Source of the DNA: Roseiarcus sp963732155
GTDB lineage: Bacteria; Pseudomonadota; Alphaproteobacteria; Rhizobiales; Beijerinckiaceae
DNA: 64,000 nt
Reading direction: 5' to 3'
Assembly (NCBI GenBank): GCA_963732155.1
Contig: CAVSYB010000006.1
Coordinates: forward strand, 1 to 64,000
Shown here: piece by piece, positions 9,818-19,702 of the stretch
Layout: each line of letters starts with the position of its first letter
How positions within the stretch are numbered: the first letter of the stretch is position 1
Program-made: the position numbers and the translations under genes
The notes under the pieces: generated by a model
Told to the model about the DNA's origin: nothing
Databases searched by the model: none
Seen by the model: the letters and a program-made list of their open reading frames with translations, nothing else

Positions 9818-10333
9818 TCACTCGAAGCCGAAGGCGACGCGCTCGCGCGTCTCGGCGCCGAATTTCTCCGAGGCGCGGCGAACGATGCGCCCGCCGAGAT
9901 GCGCGTAGAACGCCAGGGCGCGGTCGTTGTCGGCGAGCGCCCAGACCAGAAAAGACCGATAGCCGTGATCGGCGAGGTCCTTCTGGGCGGCCGCGAACAG
10001 GCGCCGCCCGAAGCCGCCGCCCTGATATTCCGGGGCCAGATACAATTCGAAGATTTCGCCGCTATAGGTCAAGGCGGGAACCCGGTTGCGGCCATAGCTC
10101 ACATAGCCAGCGATCTTGTCGCCAAAGTCGAGAACCAGCAGCCTGGAGCCGCGCGCGATCGCGTTGCGCCACCACAACGGCCCGCGACGCGCGATCATGC
10201 GCTCGAGCTCGCGGCCCGGGATGACGCCCTGGTAGGCGTCGCGCCAAGCCGCGTCGTGCACTTCGGCGATGCTGACTTCATCGCCGTCGCGCGCGGTCCG
10301 GATCGAGATCGTTGTGTGCACCATGAACGTCAT
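9818..10333 (-). CDS. GNAT family N-acetyltransferase
   Basis: This protein of about 171 residues has the GNAT fold. The acetyl-CoA pyrophosphate loop is visible as LAPEYQGGGFGRRLFAAAQK, preceded by the beta-strand EIFELYL and followed by FLVWALADNDRALAFYAHLG, a typical C-terminal motif. The substrate is unknown; the N-terminal SIAEVHDAAWRDAYQGVIP is common in small-molecule or protein N-acetyltransferases of the RimI type. The start ATG is at 10331-10333 with a second possible ATG at 10322-10324; the longer open frame upstream has no homology. It stands alone and diverges from the small hypothetical gene on the right. Confidence 0.87.
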   Translation of the reverse strand: MTFMVHTTISIRTARDGDEVSIAEVHDAAWRDAYQGVIPGRELERMIARRGPLWWRNAIARGSRLLVLDFGDKIAGYVSYGRNRVPALTYSGEIFELYLAPEYQGGGFGRRLFAAAQKDLADHGYRSFLVWALADNDRALAFYAHLGGRIVRRASEKFGAETRERVAFGFE

Positions 10334-10540
10334 GTTAAGTCCGCCCGCGGCCGGACCGCAAGGTCTTGACAAAGACGAATCTGAACAATTCGCGCGACCG
10401 GCCATTTTACGATTATTGGTCGTGAGATATGGACGACCCCGACGCGTCGCCGCCGGAGTTGCGGCCGTGCAGCCGCGCGCCCAGTTCCGCGCAAGCCACG
10501 CGTGATTGCATGGCCCGGCTCGACCGCAGCGGGAAACGCC

Positions 10541-10933
10541 ATGCTTCCAGAAGTTTTGACCTCGCTCAACGAAGTCAAGTCGCGGCTTCAGGAGAGCCTG
10601 CTGCAGCATCCGGAATATCCGGCGTTTCTGATCATCGACAGGGCGGCCTCGCAGCTCGGCGAGGTTCTCACGCTTTTGCAGCCGCGGCCCGTCCCGCCCG
10701 CCGCCCTTCGCGCCGAGGAAGCGTCGGCGGCGCCGAGCGAGCCCGCCGACGACCGCGCGGAATCGGCGGCGTCATCGCTCGAACTTTCCGGAAAGGTTCG
10801 GGAAACGGCGCCCGACGCATCGACCGCGCCAAGCGCTCAACGCTCGACCGTCGCGCCCCGACGAGCGCCCGCGCCGCGCAGCGAGCTGCCCTTTTTCGTC
10901 ACGCCGCGCCTCGTCCAGGGCGATCGCGCCTGA
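10541..10933 (+). CDS. Small hypothetical protein, Ala/Pro-rich tail
   Basis: The open frame from ATG 10541 gives 130 residues. The first 45 look ordered and helical (VLTSLNEVKSRLQESLLQ, then FLIIDRAASQLGEVLTLL). The remainder is low complexity, rich in Ala, Pro, Ser and Glu, and ends LPFFVTPRLVQGDRA. No domain is recognised. It is convergent with the RND permease, leaving about 28 bases. Expression is uncertain; the ordered N-terminal part is the main argument for it being a real gene. Confidence 0.5.
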   Translation: MLPEVLTSLNEVKSRLQESLLQHPEYPAFLIIDRAASQLGEVLTLLQPRPVPPAALRAEEASAAPSEPADDRAESAASSLELSGKVRETAPDASTAPSAQRSTVAPRRAPAPRSELPFFVTPRLVQGDRA

Positions 10934-10961
10934 TCGCGCGGCGGCGTGCGGCCCGACGCCG

Positions 10962-13900
10962 CTATTCCGCCGCCTGCGGCCGTTTTTCGCCCCAGGCCGG
11001 CGCCTCCTCCTCGCCCGTCGACGCCGGTTCGGCACGGCGTCTCGGCTTGCGCGCGAGCCAACTGGAGAGCCGGTCGAGATAGATATAGATCACCGGCGTG
11101 GTGAACAAAGTCAGAGCCTGACTGACGATCAGGCCGCCGACCATCGTATAACCGAGCGGCTGGCGCAGTTCCGACCCGGTGCCGTGACCGAGCATCAGCG
11201 GCACGCCGCCCAGCATCGCCGCCATGGTCGTCATCATGATCGGGCGGAAGCGCAGCAGCGCCGCCTTGCGGATCGATTGCTCGGTCGGCAAATGCTCGTC
11301 CCGCTCGACGGCGATCGCAAAGTCGACCATCATGATGCCGTTCTTCTTGACGATGCCGATCAGCAGGATCGTGCCGATCAGGGCGACAAGGCTGAATTCG
11401 TAGCCGAACAGCATCAGCGTGGCGAGCGCGCCGAGGCCCGCCGACGGCAGGGTCGACAAAATCGTCAGCGGGTGGATGAAGCTTTCGTAGAGCACGCCGA
11501 GGATCAGATAGACGGTGACCAGCGCCGCCAGGATCAGCAGCGGCACCGTGGTCAGCAAATCCTGGAACGCTTGCGCATTGCCCTGGAACGTCGTCGTCAC
11601 CGCCGGCGGCAGGCGCAATTCGCCGACCGCCTTCTGGACCGCCAAGGTCGCCTGCCCGAGCGCCACGCCCGGCGCGAGATTGAAGCTGACGGTGATCGCC
11701 GGAAACTGCGACTGGTGGCTGATCGACAATGGTTGCACCGGCTTGGTCGTCCATTTGGCGAAGGCGCTCATCGGCACCTCCTGCCCGGTGGTCGGCGACC
11801 GGATGTAGATCTTGTCGAGCGTCTTCGGATCGCCTTGCAGCTCCGGCAGAATTTCCTCGATCACCTCATAGGTGTTGAGCTGCGTGAAATACTGATTGAC
11901 CTGTCTCTGGCCGAAGGCGTCGTACAGCGTATCGTCGATCAATTGGGGCTGAATGCCGAAGCGCGAGGCCATGTCGCGATCGATCGCGATCGTCAGGGTG
12001 GTGCCCGCAGCCTGCTGGTCCGTGGCGACGTCGCGCAGTTCCGGCAGTTGACGGAGCTTGCCCAGAATGCGCGGAGCCCAGGTGTTGAGTTCGTCGAGAT
12101 TGGCGTCCTGCACCGTGTATTGAAATTGCGTGCGTGCGGAGCGCGCGCCGACGGTGACGTCCTGCGCGACCTGCAGGTAGAGCCGCACGCCCTTGACCTT
12201 GGCGAGTTTCGGCCGGAGTCGATCGATGATCTGGAAGGCGTCGGCGTCGCGCTCGTCGCGCGGCTTGAGCGTGATGAACATCCTGCCGTTGTTCTGCGCC
12301 GAGGCGCCGACGCCGGCGCCGAGCGCCATCGGCACCGTCGCGACGCCGGGGTCGGCCTGGATGATGGCGCCGAGCTGGTTCTGCAGTTTCACCATCTCAT
12401 CGAAGGAAATATCCTGCGGCGCGTCGGAATTGCCATAAATGATGCCCGTGTCCTGCTGCGGGAAGAATCCCTTGGGGATGACGACGAAGAGGTAGACGGT
12501 CGCGCATACGGTCGCCAGAAACACCATCATCGTCAGAAAGCGATGGCGCAGAACGACGTCGAGCGCCCGCTCGTAGCCGGTCGCCAGGGCCGCGAAGCCC
12601 CGCTCGCTCAACAGGTAGAGGCGTCCATGCTTGACCGTCCCGTGCGGCTTGAGGAAGCGCGAGGCCATCATCGGGGTCAGCGTCAGCGAGACGAACGCGG
12701 AGACCACGATGGTCATCGCCAGGGTGACGGCGAACTCGCGGAACAGGCGACCGATGATGCCCGACATCAGCAGCAGGGGAATCAGCACCGCGATCAGCGA
12801 GAGCGAAATCGACACGACGGTAAAGCCGATCTCCCCGGCGCCCTTCAGCGCGGCCTGGAACGGCTTCTCGCCGTTCTCGATGTGGCGGGTGATGTTTTCG
12901 AGCACCACGATGGCGTCGTCGACGACGAACCCGACCGCGATCGTCAGCGCCATCAGCGAGAGATTGTCGAGGCTGTAGCTGGCCGCCCACATCGCTCCAC
13001 AGGCGCCGAGCAGCGCCAGCGGCACGGTGATGCTCGGAATGAAGGTCGCCCAGGCGCTTCTGAGAAAAATGAAGATGACCATCACGACCAGCGCGATGGT
13101 CAGCATCAGCGTGAACTGCACGTCGCTGACGGAGGCGCGGATCGTCGTGGTGCGGTCGGAGGTGATGGTGACGTGAATGTTCGACGGGATCGCCGCCTGG
13201 AGATGAACCAGCGCCTGCTTGATGCGCTGAACCGTCTTGATGACGTTCGAGCCGGGCTCCTTGAAAATGACCAGGAAGACGCCGCGCTTGCCGTCGGTCC
13301 AGGCGATCTGGGTGTCGTCCGCCGGTCCGCTGACCGCCCGGCCGATGTCGCGCACGCGCACCGGCGCGCCGTTGCGATAGGCGATGATGATATTGTCCCA
13401 GTCCTTCGCGACGGTGATCTGGTCGTTGTCGTAAATCGTGAAGGACTGCTTCGGGCCGTTCAGGGCGCCCTTCGGGCTATCGACGGTGGCGATGCCGATC
13501 TGCGCGCGCACGTCCTCGAGCTGCATGTTCTTCTCGACCAGCTTGGCCGGATCGATCTGGATGCGGATCGCCGGCGTCTGCTGGCCGCCGACGCGCACCA
13601 GCGAGACGCCGCGAATCTGGCTGATCTGCTGGGCGAGGATGTTCTCGGTGACGTCGTCGACCTGGGTGACCGGCGCGACGTCCGAATTGACCGACATGAT
13701 GAGGATCGGCGCATCGGACGGATTGACCTTGCGGTAGGTGGGCGGGCTCGGCAGGTCCTTCGGCAAATAACCGGACGCTGCGTTGATCGCCGCCTGGATG
13801 TCGTTGGCCGCAGCGTCGATGTTGCGGTCGAGGTCGAACTGCACGCTGATCGCCGTCGCCCCGAGCTGACTGGTCGAGGTCATTTGCGACACGCCGGGGA

Positions 13901-14126
13901 TCTGGGCGATCTGGCGCTCCAGCGGCTGCGCGACGGAAGAGGCCATCGTCTCCGGCGAAGCGCCGGGGAGCGCGGCGCTGACCGTGATGGTCGGAAAGTC
14001 GATCTGCGGCAGCGGCGCGACCGGCAGCAGCGGATAGGCGACCGCGCCCGCCAGCAGGATCGCCACCATGATCAAGGTGGTGGCGACGGGATGGCGGATG
14101 AAGGGAGCGGAAACGCCGCCGTACAT
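10962..14126 (-). CDS. RND family efflux permease (MdtB/MdtC-like)
   Basis: This 1054-residue inner-membrane proton antiporter is the pump of a tripartite exporter. It has the full RND length with twelve membrane segments and two large periplasmic loops. The N-terminus (SAPFIRHPVATTLIMVAILL, then VAPLPQIDFPTITVSAALPG) is typical of MdtB/C/heavy-chain multidrug pumps. TM4 holds the proton-relay pair in TIAVGFVVDDAIVVLENITR. The C-terminal half repeats the pattern with GIVKKNGIMMVDFAIA. It starts 5 bases after the stop of the adaptor gene, so both form one operon. No outer-membrane channel is encoded beside it and must come from elsewhere. Confidence 0.95.
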   Translation of the reverse strand: MYGGVSAPFIRHPVATTLIMVAILLAGAVAYPLLPVAPLPQIDFPTITVSAALPGASPETMASSVAQPLERQIAQIPGVSQMTSTSQLGATAISVQFDLDRNIDAAANDIQAAINAASGYLPKDLPSPPTYRKVNPSDAPILIMSVNSDVAPVTQVDDVTENILAQQISQIRGVSLVRVGGQQTPAIRIQIDPAKLVEKNMQLEDVRAQIGIATVDSPKGALNGPKQSFTIYDNDQITVAKDWDNIIIAYRNGAPVRVRDIGRAVSGPADDTQIAWTDGKRGVFLVIFKEPGSNVIKTVQRIKQALVHLQAAIPSNIHVTITSDRTTTIRASVSDVQFTLMLTIALVVMVIFIFLRSAWATFIPSITVPLALLGACGAMWAASYSLDNLSLMALTIAVGFVVDDAIVVLENITRHIENGEKPFQAALKGAGEIGFTVVSISLSLIAVLIPLLLMSGIIGRLFREFAVTLAMTIVVSAFVSLTLTPMMASRFLKPHGTVKHGRLYLLSERGFAALATGYERALDVVLRHRFLTMMVFLATVCATVYLFVVIPKGFFPQQDTGIIYGNSDAPQDISFDEMVKLQNQLGAIIQADPGVATVPMALGAGVGASAQNNGRMFITLKPRDERDADAFQIIDRLRPKLAKVKGVRLYLQVAQDVTVGARSARTQFQYTVQDANLDELNTWAPRILGKLRQLPELRDVATDQQAAGTTLTIAIDRDMASRFGIQPQLIDDTLYDAFGQRQVNQYFTQLNTYEVIEEILPELQGDPKTLDKIYIRSPTTGQEVPMSAFAKWTTKPVQPLSISHQSQFPAITVSFNLAPGVALGQATLAVQKAVGELRLPPAVTTTFQGNAQAFQDLLTTVPLLILAALVTVYLILGVLYESFIHPLTILSTLPSAGLGALATLMLFGYEFSLVALIGTILLIGIVKKNGIMMVDFAIAVERDEHLPTEQSIRKAALLRFRPIMMTTMAAMLGGVPLMLGHGTGSELRQPLGYTMVGGLIVSQALTLFTTPVIYIYLDRLSSWLARKPRRRAEPASTGEEEAPAWGEKRPQAAE

Positions 14127-14130
14127 CGGG

Positions 14131-15354
14131 TCAGGTCCCCGAGCTGGCGGTTGCGTCGACCGTCACCCGCGATCCCGGCTGGAGCACATAGGCGCCGACG
14201 GTGACGACCTTGTCGCCTTCGTTCACCCCCTTGTCGACGACCGCCCTTTCGAGATCCTGGTGGGTGACCGATACAGGGCGCATCGCGGCGCGGTTCTGGT
14301 CGTCAATCACATAGACGAAAAGCCCGTTCGGACCGTGCTGGATCGCCTCGGTCGGCACGACGAGGGCGTCCTTCAGTTGGCCGGCCGTCAGCCGCGTCGC
14401 CACGGCCAGGCCCGGCCAGAGCTTATGATCCTTGTTCGGGAATTCTCCCTTCAGACGAATCGAACCCGTCGTCGTGTCGACCTGATTGTCGGTCAAGATC
14501 AGTTTGCCGGCGCCGAGCACCTGGCCGCCGTCGGAGGTCTTCGCCAGCAGCTCCGGCGCGCCGGCCGCCAGCAAGTCGTTGAGCCGTGTGACGTCCTGCT
14601 CCGGCTCGGTGAAGATGACCGCGATCGGCTCCAACTGGGCGATCGTCACGATGCCGGTCTGCTGGGCGGCCGCCACGATATTGCCCTCGTCGACGAGTCG
14701 AAAACCGGCGCGCCCCGAAATCGGCGCGCGGATCGTCGTATAGTCGAGCTGCACCGCGGCGGCGTCGATCGCCGCGGCGTCGGCGGCGATCTGCGCGATC
14801 AATTGCGAGACCAGGGCGTTTTGGGTGTCGACCTGCTGCTGGGTCGCAAAACTCTGCTTGGCGAGCGTCGAATAGCGCGTCAGGTCGAGCCTGGCGTTGG
14901 CCAGATTGGCTTCGTCCTGGACCTTCTTCGCCTTGGCCTGGTCGAGCGCGGCCTGATACGGCCGCGCATCGATCTGCGCGATCAGGTCGCCGGCCTTGAC
15001 CATCTGGCCTTCCTCGAAGGCGATTTTCACCACCTGGCCGTCGACGCGCGTGCGCACCGTCACGGTGTTGTAGGCCTGGACCTGTCCGAGGCTTTCGAGA
15101 TAGATCGGGTAGTCGGTCCGCCTGGCGACGGCGACCGAGACCAGGGCGTCCGGCGGGGCCTGAGCCTGGGGCTGTGGCGGCGCGGCGGCTGGCCCCCTCG
15201 AACCGCCCGCCACGAGGTCGTGCAATCTATGCGCATAGGGTCCGGCCGCCGGCGAAAGCCTTTCGACGGCGTCAGGGGCGTATGCGCCATAGGCCGCGGC
15301 GGCCGCCGCGACCACGACGATCGTCCAGACAAATCGTCGAAAGCCCATTCGCAA
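14131..15354 (-). CDS. RND efflux periplasmic adaptor (MdtA-like membrane fusion protein)
   Basis: This 407-residue adaptor links the RND permease to an outer-membrane channel. The N-terminus has a single membrane anchor (FVWTIVVVAAAAAAYGAYAP). The half-lipoyl motif follows as VTVRTRVDGQVVKIAFEEGQ and is completed after a coiled hairpin by YTTIRAPISGRAGFRLVDEG. The beta-barrel and membrane-proximal parts end in LQPGSRVTVDA. The gene is first in the operon with the permease. The start at 15354 could also be the second Met at 15348. The region upstream (15355-15624) contains no gene and presumably carries the promoter. Confidence 0.94.
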   Translation of the reverse strand: MRMGFRRFVWTIVVVAAAAAAYGAYAPDAVERLSPAAGPYAHRLHDLVAGGSRGPAAAPPQPQAQAPPDALVSVAVARRTDYPIYLESLGQVQAYNTVTVRTRVDGQVVKIAFEEGQMVKAGDLIAQIDARPYQAALDQAKAKKVQDEANLANARLDLTRYSTLAKQSFATQQQVDTQNALVSQLIAQIAADAAAIDAAAVQLDYTTIRAPISGRAGFRLVDEGNIVAAAQQTGIVTIAQLEPIAVIFTEPEQDVTRLNDLLAAGAPELLAKTSDGGQVLGAGKLILTDNQVDTTTGSIRLKGEFPNKDHKLWPGLAVATRLTAGQLKDALVVPTEAIQHGPNGLFVYVIDDQNRAAMRPVSVTHQDLERAVVDKGVNEGDKVVTVGAYVLQPGSRVTVDATASSGT

Positions 15355-15624
15355 GACCTCTCATGCGCTTTTTCGCGCCAGCGCCGACCGGCAACGCCGC
15401 GGCCGAAAGCAGCCAAGCTTCGCCCCCTCGCCGGCGCGCCGCGCGCCAGTCGATCCATCTGATCGACTGTGAGCGGAAAATAGCGACGATCCAAGAAAAA
15501 AGCGCAACATCAACGAGAAGTGATCATTGCGCGGCGCCACGGCCGGAGGCGCCGGATTCGCCCAGCCGCTTCTCGCGGCGGCGCGCCGCCGGTCGCTTGT
15601 CGGGCCTTGGCTTTCGAGGAATGT

Positions 15625-16362
15625 CTAGCGCGCCTCCTGATCCAACTCGGGATAGTGGCGGAAGACGCCCGATTCGTTAAAGGGGATGCGGCGCGACGAC
15701 GCCAGATAGCGTGCGATGTTCGGTCGGGCGCGAACCGCCTCGCGCAACGCCGAAAGCGCCGGATAACGCCGAGCGAACGACTTCATGGCGCGCGGGAACG
15801 CATAATTGAGGCCCTCGACCAGTTGGAACAGCGAAAGATCGACGTAAGTGACGGCGTCCCCGACGATTTGTTTCGCGCCCGCGGGGTTGCGCTCCAGCGC
15901 GCGTTCGAAATATCCCATGAACTTGGGGAGGCGCTGGCCGATGAAGGCGGCGGTGCGCGCCGCGGCCGCCTCTTTCTGGTCTTCGTAGTAGAGCGCGGTC
16001 GAAATCGGGTGATGGGTGTCGTGGACTTCGGCGACGATGTCGGTGATGGTCAGTTGCAGCCCGTTGCCGACGTAGCGCAGCGGCTCGCCGTTCGGCGCCA
16101 GCCCGAGCTTCGGCCCGAGATACATCAGGATATTGGCGACGTGCGAGACGACCAGATCGCCGTCCTTCAGGAAGGGCGGCGCGAAGGGAGCGTGCGACTC
16201 GGTCTTGCTGTCGAGCGTTTTCATCATCGCCGATACGCCACTGCCGCGCCCGCCGGAGCCGCGCGCGACGTCGACATAGTCCGCCCCGGCGTCCTCGAGC
16301 GCCAGCCGCACGAATTCGCCGCGGCCCTGCAAGCCGGGCCAATAGTAGAGCTCATAGGCCAT
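15625..16362 (-). CDS. Glutathione S-transferase family protein
   Basis: This 245-residue protein begins YELYYWPGLQGRGEFVRLAL, the beta-alpha-beta thioredoxin-like domain of sigma/alpha/mu-type GSTs in which the early Tyr activates glutathione. DGDLVVSHVANILMYLG corresponds to the usual cis-Pro/Ser glutathione-binding stretch, here with HVANI instead of the common QSxAI. The helical C-terminal half contains VGDAVTYVDLSLFQLVEGL, matching the conserved N-capping Asp segment. Detoxification or thiol transfer is the likely role; the substrate is unknown. It lies convergent with nothing and is separated from lon by 137 bases. Confidence 0.85.
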   Translation of the reverse strand: MAYELYYWPGLQGRGEFVRLALEDAGADYVDVARGSGGRGSGVSAMMKTLDSKTESHAPFAPPFLKDGDLVVSHVANILMYLGPKLGLAPNGEPLRYVGNGLQLTITDIVAEVHDTHHPISTALYYEDQKEAAAARTAAFIGQRLPKFMGYFERALERNPAGAKQIVGDAVTYVDLSLFQLVEGLNYAFPRAMKSFARRYPALSALREAVRARPNIARYLASSRRIPFNESGVFRHYPELDQEAR

Positions 16363-16499
16363 TGCGCCTTCTCCTCTGCGCGGAGCCCGCCGAAGCGGCG
16401 TTGCGACGGACGGCGCTTCGCGCCGGATCGCCGCCTCGAAGTCAGCTCAAGCGGCCTCACCGATCCGCGCGGCGCGTCGGGCGGTTGGCGGCTCCGGCC

Positions 16500-18941
16500 T
16501 CACGTCCCGGCCTCGGCCAGACGCCGGACGCCGGTTTCACGGGGCGCTTCGCCCGGCGCCGCCGCAGATTCCAGCGCAGCCGACACCGCATCCTCGATGC
16601 GCTCGAGCCAGATGAACGCCAACTGCTGACGGACTTCCTCGGGAATATCCTCGAAGTCCTTGCGGTTGCGCGCCGGCAGCATGACGCGCTTGATGCCGGC
16701 CCGTTGCGCGGCGACGACCTTCTCCTTGATGCCGCCGACCGGCAGCACAAGCCCGCGCAGGCTGATTTCGCCGGTCATCGCGGTATCATTGCGGATGACG
16801 CGATCGGTCAATAGCGAGACCAGCGCCATGAACATCGCCACGCCCGCGCTCGGCCCGTCCTTCGGCGTGGCGCCGGCCGGCACGTGGATATGGATGTCGG
16901 TCTTCTCGAACCGGCTGGCGTCGATCCCGAACGAGGCGGCGCGGTTCTTGACGATGCTGAGCGCGGCCTGAGCGCTTTCGCGCATCACCTCGCCGAGCTG
17001 GCCGGTGAGGATTAGCCGGCCGCCGCCCGGATTGGCTGTCGCCTCGATGAACAGAATGTCGCCGCCGACCGGGGTCCAGGCCAACCCGGTCGCGACGCCG
17101 GGCATGCTGGCGCGCATCGCCACCTCGTTTTCGAACAGCGGCGCGCCGAGGATCGCTTCGAGATCGCCGGCGGCGATGGCGATCGGACCGCCCTGCCCCT
17201 CGGCGATCCGAACGGCGGCGTGGCGCAAGACCTTTCCGATCTCGCGCTCGAGGTTGCGAACGCCGGCCTCCCGCGTGTAGTTCTGGATGATGTCGCGCAG
17301 CGCCTCGTCGGCGATCGCGACCTGACCGGGCTGCAGGCCATTGGCCTCGACCTGCCGGCGAACCAGATAGCGGCGCGCGATCTCGAGCTTCTCATTGGCG
17401 GTGTAGCCGGTGAGGCTGATGATTTCCATGCGGTCGCGAAGCGGACCGGGAATCGTGTCGAGAATATTCGCCGTGGTGATGAAAACGACGCGACTGAGAT
17501 CGAACGGCACGGCCAGATAATTGTCGCGGAAAGTGTTGTTCTGCTCAGGGTCGAGCACTTCGAGCAGCGCCGAGCCGGGATCGCCGTGGACGCCCGCGCC
17601 GAGCTTGTCGATTTCATCGAGCATCATCACGCAGTCGCGCGTCCCCGCCTTGCGGATCGCCTGAATGATGTTGCCGGGCAGCGCGCCGATATAGGTGCGC
17701 CGATGGCCGCGAATTTCAGCTTCGTCGTGGACGCCGCCGAGGCTGACGCGCACGAACTTGCGGTTCATCGCGCGGGCGATCGACTGGCCGAGCGACGTCT
17801 TGCCGACGCCGGGCGGCCCTACAAAGCACAGGATCGGCGCCTTGCCGTTGGGGGCGAGCTTGCGCACCGCCAGGTATTCGATGATCCGGCGCTTGATTTT
17901 CTCCAGACCGAAATGATCCTCGTCGAGCACGCGCCGCGCCGACGCAATGTCGATGACGGTCTCCTCCGGCAGGCTCCACGGCAGCTCGACCAGCCAGTCG
18001 AGGTAGGTGCGCACCATTCCCCATTCGCCGGCGGCCTCCGGCATGCGCTGCAGACGCCGCAATTCCTTGCGCGCCTGATCGTCGACCTCCTTGGGCATCT
18101 TCGCCTTGGCGATCGCCTCGCCGAGTTCGGCGATCTCGCCGGCCTTGCCTTCGTCGCCTTCGCCCAACTGGCGCTGGATCGCGGCCATCTGCTCGCGGAG
18201 CAGCACTTCCCGGTTGCGCGCGTCCAGCGCCGCCTTGGTCTCGCGGCCGATCTCCTGCGAAAGCCGCAGCACTTCGATCCGATGAGCCAGGATGCGCGAG
18301 ACCCGCTCCAGCCGCGCCCCGACGTCGATGGTTTCCAGGATTTCCTGTTTTTCGTCGGGCGTCGCGTCCATGTAGGTCGCCATCATATCGGCGAGCTCCG
18401 ACGGCGAATTGATCGCCTGCACCGCCGTCAGCAATTCCGGCGGCGCCTGCGGCAGGAGCTGGACGGCCTCCACCGCCTGTCCTTTCAGATGGAGGAAGCG
18501 CGCCTCGATTTCGGCCGACGCCGGCCCCGGCTCGGGAATCCGCAGCACCCGCGCGACAAGAAACGGCCAGCCGGTGAGAAATTCAGCGATCTGGAACCGT
18601 TGCTCGCCCTGACACACCAGATGGTGCGCGCCGTCCGGCGCGGTGATGTAACGCGCGATATTGGCGATCGTCCCCATCCGATGCATGTCGATCGGATTGG
18701 GATCGGCCGTCTCGGCGTCGCGCTGCATGAGGACGCCGACCGGCCGCTGTTCGCGCACCGCCTGCTGGGCCGCCATCACCGAGCGCGGGCGTCCGACCGT
18801 GATCGGCAGCACCACCCCCGGGAACAGCACGGTCTTGCGCACCGGAATGACGATGACGGCATCCGGCGGCAATGGGCGCATCGGCGCCGACGGCTTGTCG
18901 CCCCTCTCGTCGGACGAGCCGGATTCAGCGGTCTCAACCAA
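16500..18941 (-). CDS. lon: ATP-dependent protease La (Lon)
   Basis: This 813-residue cytoplasmic AAA+ serine protease degrades misfolded and regulatory proteins. The N-terminal substrate domain begins near VIPVRKTVLFPGVVLPITVG. Walker A GPPGVGKTSL lies near residues 374-383 and Walker B MMLDEIDKLG follows. The protease domain has the catalytic Ser in KDGPSAGVAMFMALVS (about residue 697) and the Lys in LPVGGIKEKVVAAQRAG (about 740). It starts inside the last codons of the hsp20 gene (8-base overlap), so both are translationally coupled. Heat-shock control is expected from the partner gene but no clear operator was seen. Confidence 0.97.
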   Translation of the reverse strand: MVETAESGSSDERGDKPSAPMRPLPPDAVIVIPVRKTVLFPGVVLPITVGRPRSVMAAQQAVREQRPVGVLMQRDAETADPNPIDMHRMGTIANIARYITAPDGAHHLVCQGEQRFQIAEFLTGWPFLVARVLRIPEPGPASAEIEARFLHLKGQAVEAVQLLPQAPPELLTAVQAINSPSELADMMATYMDATPDEKQEILETIDVGARLERVSRILAHRIEVLRLSQEIGRETKAALDARNREVLLREQMAAIQRQLGEGDEGKAGEIAELGEAIAKAKMPKEVDDQARKELRRLQRMPEAAGEWGMVRTYLDWLVELPWSLPEETVIDIASARRVLDEDHFGLEKIKRRIIEYLAVRKLAPNGKAPILCFVGPPGVGKTSLGQSIARAMNRKFVRVSLGGVHDEAEIRGHRRTYIGALPGNIIQAIRKAGTRDCVMMLDEIDKLGAGVHGDPGSALLEVLDPEQNNTFRDNYLAVPFDLSRVVFITTANILDTIPGPLRDRMEIISLTGYTANEKLEIARRYLVRRQVEANGLQPGQVAIADEALRDIIQNYTREAGVRNLEREIGKVLRHAAVRIAEGQGGPIAIAAGDLEAILGAPLFENEVAMRASMPGVATGLAWTPVGGDILFIEATANPGGGRLILTGQLGEVMRESAQAALSIVKNRAASFGIDASRFEKTDIHIHVPAGATPKDGPSAGVAMFMALVSLLTDRVIRNDTAMTGEISLRGLVLPVGGIKEKVVAAQRAGIKRVMLPARNRKDFEDIPEEVRQQLAFIWLERIEDAVSAALESAAAPGEAPRETGVRRLAEAGT

Positions 18942-19356
18942 GGAAAGCCCCCGATTTCTGCAGCGCGATGATCAGGCAACCGTCGGCCGCCGACCGATGC
19001 ACGCCGCTGTAGCGTCCCGCGGGAAGCCGAACGCGGCGCTCGAACCGGCCCTGGGGAAGTTCGAGCCGATGAATGATCGCCGTCTGCATTTCCGCGGGAA
19101 GCACCCGCGTTCCCGAAATCACCAGATCGCTCTCCTCGATCGCGGCCTCGACCCGATCCGGACTGACCCCCGGCAGCGCGACCAGCACCAGCACGACGCG
19201 ATCGGTCTCCAGAACGTCCACAGGCGGCTCCCAGGCCGGCGCTCGCGCGGTCGAGCGCGCCGGCCGAAAAAACTCGCGATTGAGCCGCTCGGCGCGCGCG
19301 AGCATCTCGTAGGCCTCCGACCACATCCACGAAGGGGGAAGATTCGACGCCATCAT
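18934..19356 (-). CDS. Hsp20/alpha-crystallin family small heat-shock protein
   Basis: This 140-residue protein has an alpha-crystallin domain from about residue 42 to the end: WEPPVDVLETDRVVLVLVAL, a middle sheet VISGTRVLPAEM, then RLELPQGRFERRVRLPAGRY, which is the typical FxRxxxLP-like strand. Small heat-shock proteins hold unfolding proteins for refolding or for proteolysis. The overlap with lon supports a combined hold-or-degrade unit. Two in-frame Met codons stand at the start (19356 and 19353); an AGGTGA ribosome site fits the second better. Confidence 0.9.
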   Translation of the reverse strand: MMASNLPPSWMWSEAYEMLARAERLNREFFRPARSTARAPAWEPPVDVLETDRVVLVLVALPGVSPDRVEAAIEESDLVISGTRVLPAEMQTAIIHRLELPQGRFERRVRLPAGRYSGVHRSAADGCLIIALQKSGAFLG

Positions 19357-19702
19357 TTCACCTGCCAGCCGGCGTAGATTTGAGGATCGGGACGGCGAAA
19401 TTCAATGGCCCGGCTCGGCTCGCCGTGTCGTCCTGCGCCCTGGCCCGGCTGTCAGCGGAGCACGCGCGCGGCGCATTGACAACGGTGAATCGGTCGGCGC
19501 CGCCCGTCCAGTTGTCCGCCGAACGTCGGGGATCAACGCGGTCCGAGCGGCTATCTCGCTTAAATATTTGAAATTTGCCGTTGCGCGGCGCTTGCCGTCG
19601 CGCAGAATAGGCGTTGGCAGGGCGGACCAAAGGGGCCTCGCCGCTTCCACACGAGATAGCGCGCGCTCGAGGCCCGACGCGCCGGGCAAACAGGGGAGCA
19701 CC
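19357..19702. other. Divergent intergenic region between hsp20 and the histone-like gene
   Basis: These 346 bases hold no gene I can support. They must carry the hsp20-lon promoter (minus) and that of the lysine-rich protein (plus). An AT-rich patch around 19555-19582 with AAATATTTG in GC-rich surroundings is the best promoter candidate. No CIRCE-type inverted repeat was found. Confidence 0.4.

Noticed and set aside
11184..14204. Long open frame (over 1000 codons) on the + strand opposite the RND permease
   Set aside because: Arg/Asp/Gln-rich translation with no domain; it mirrors a clear RND gene on the other strand and is an effect of high GC at third positions.
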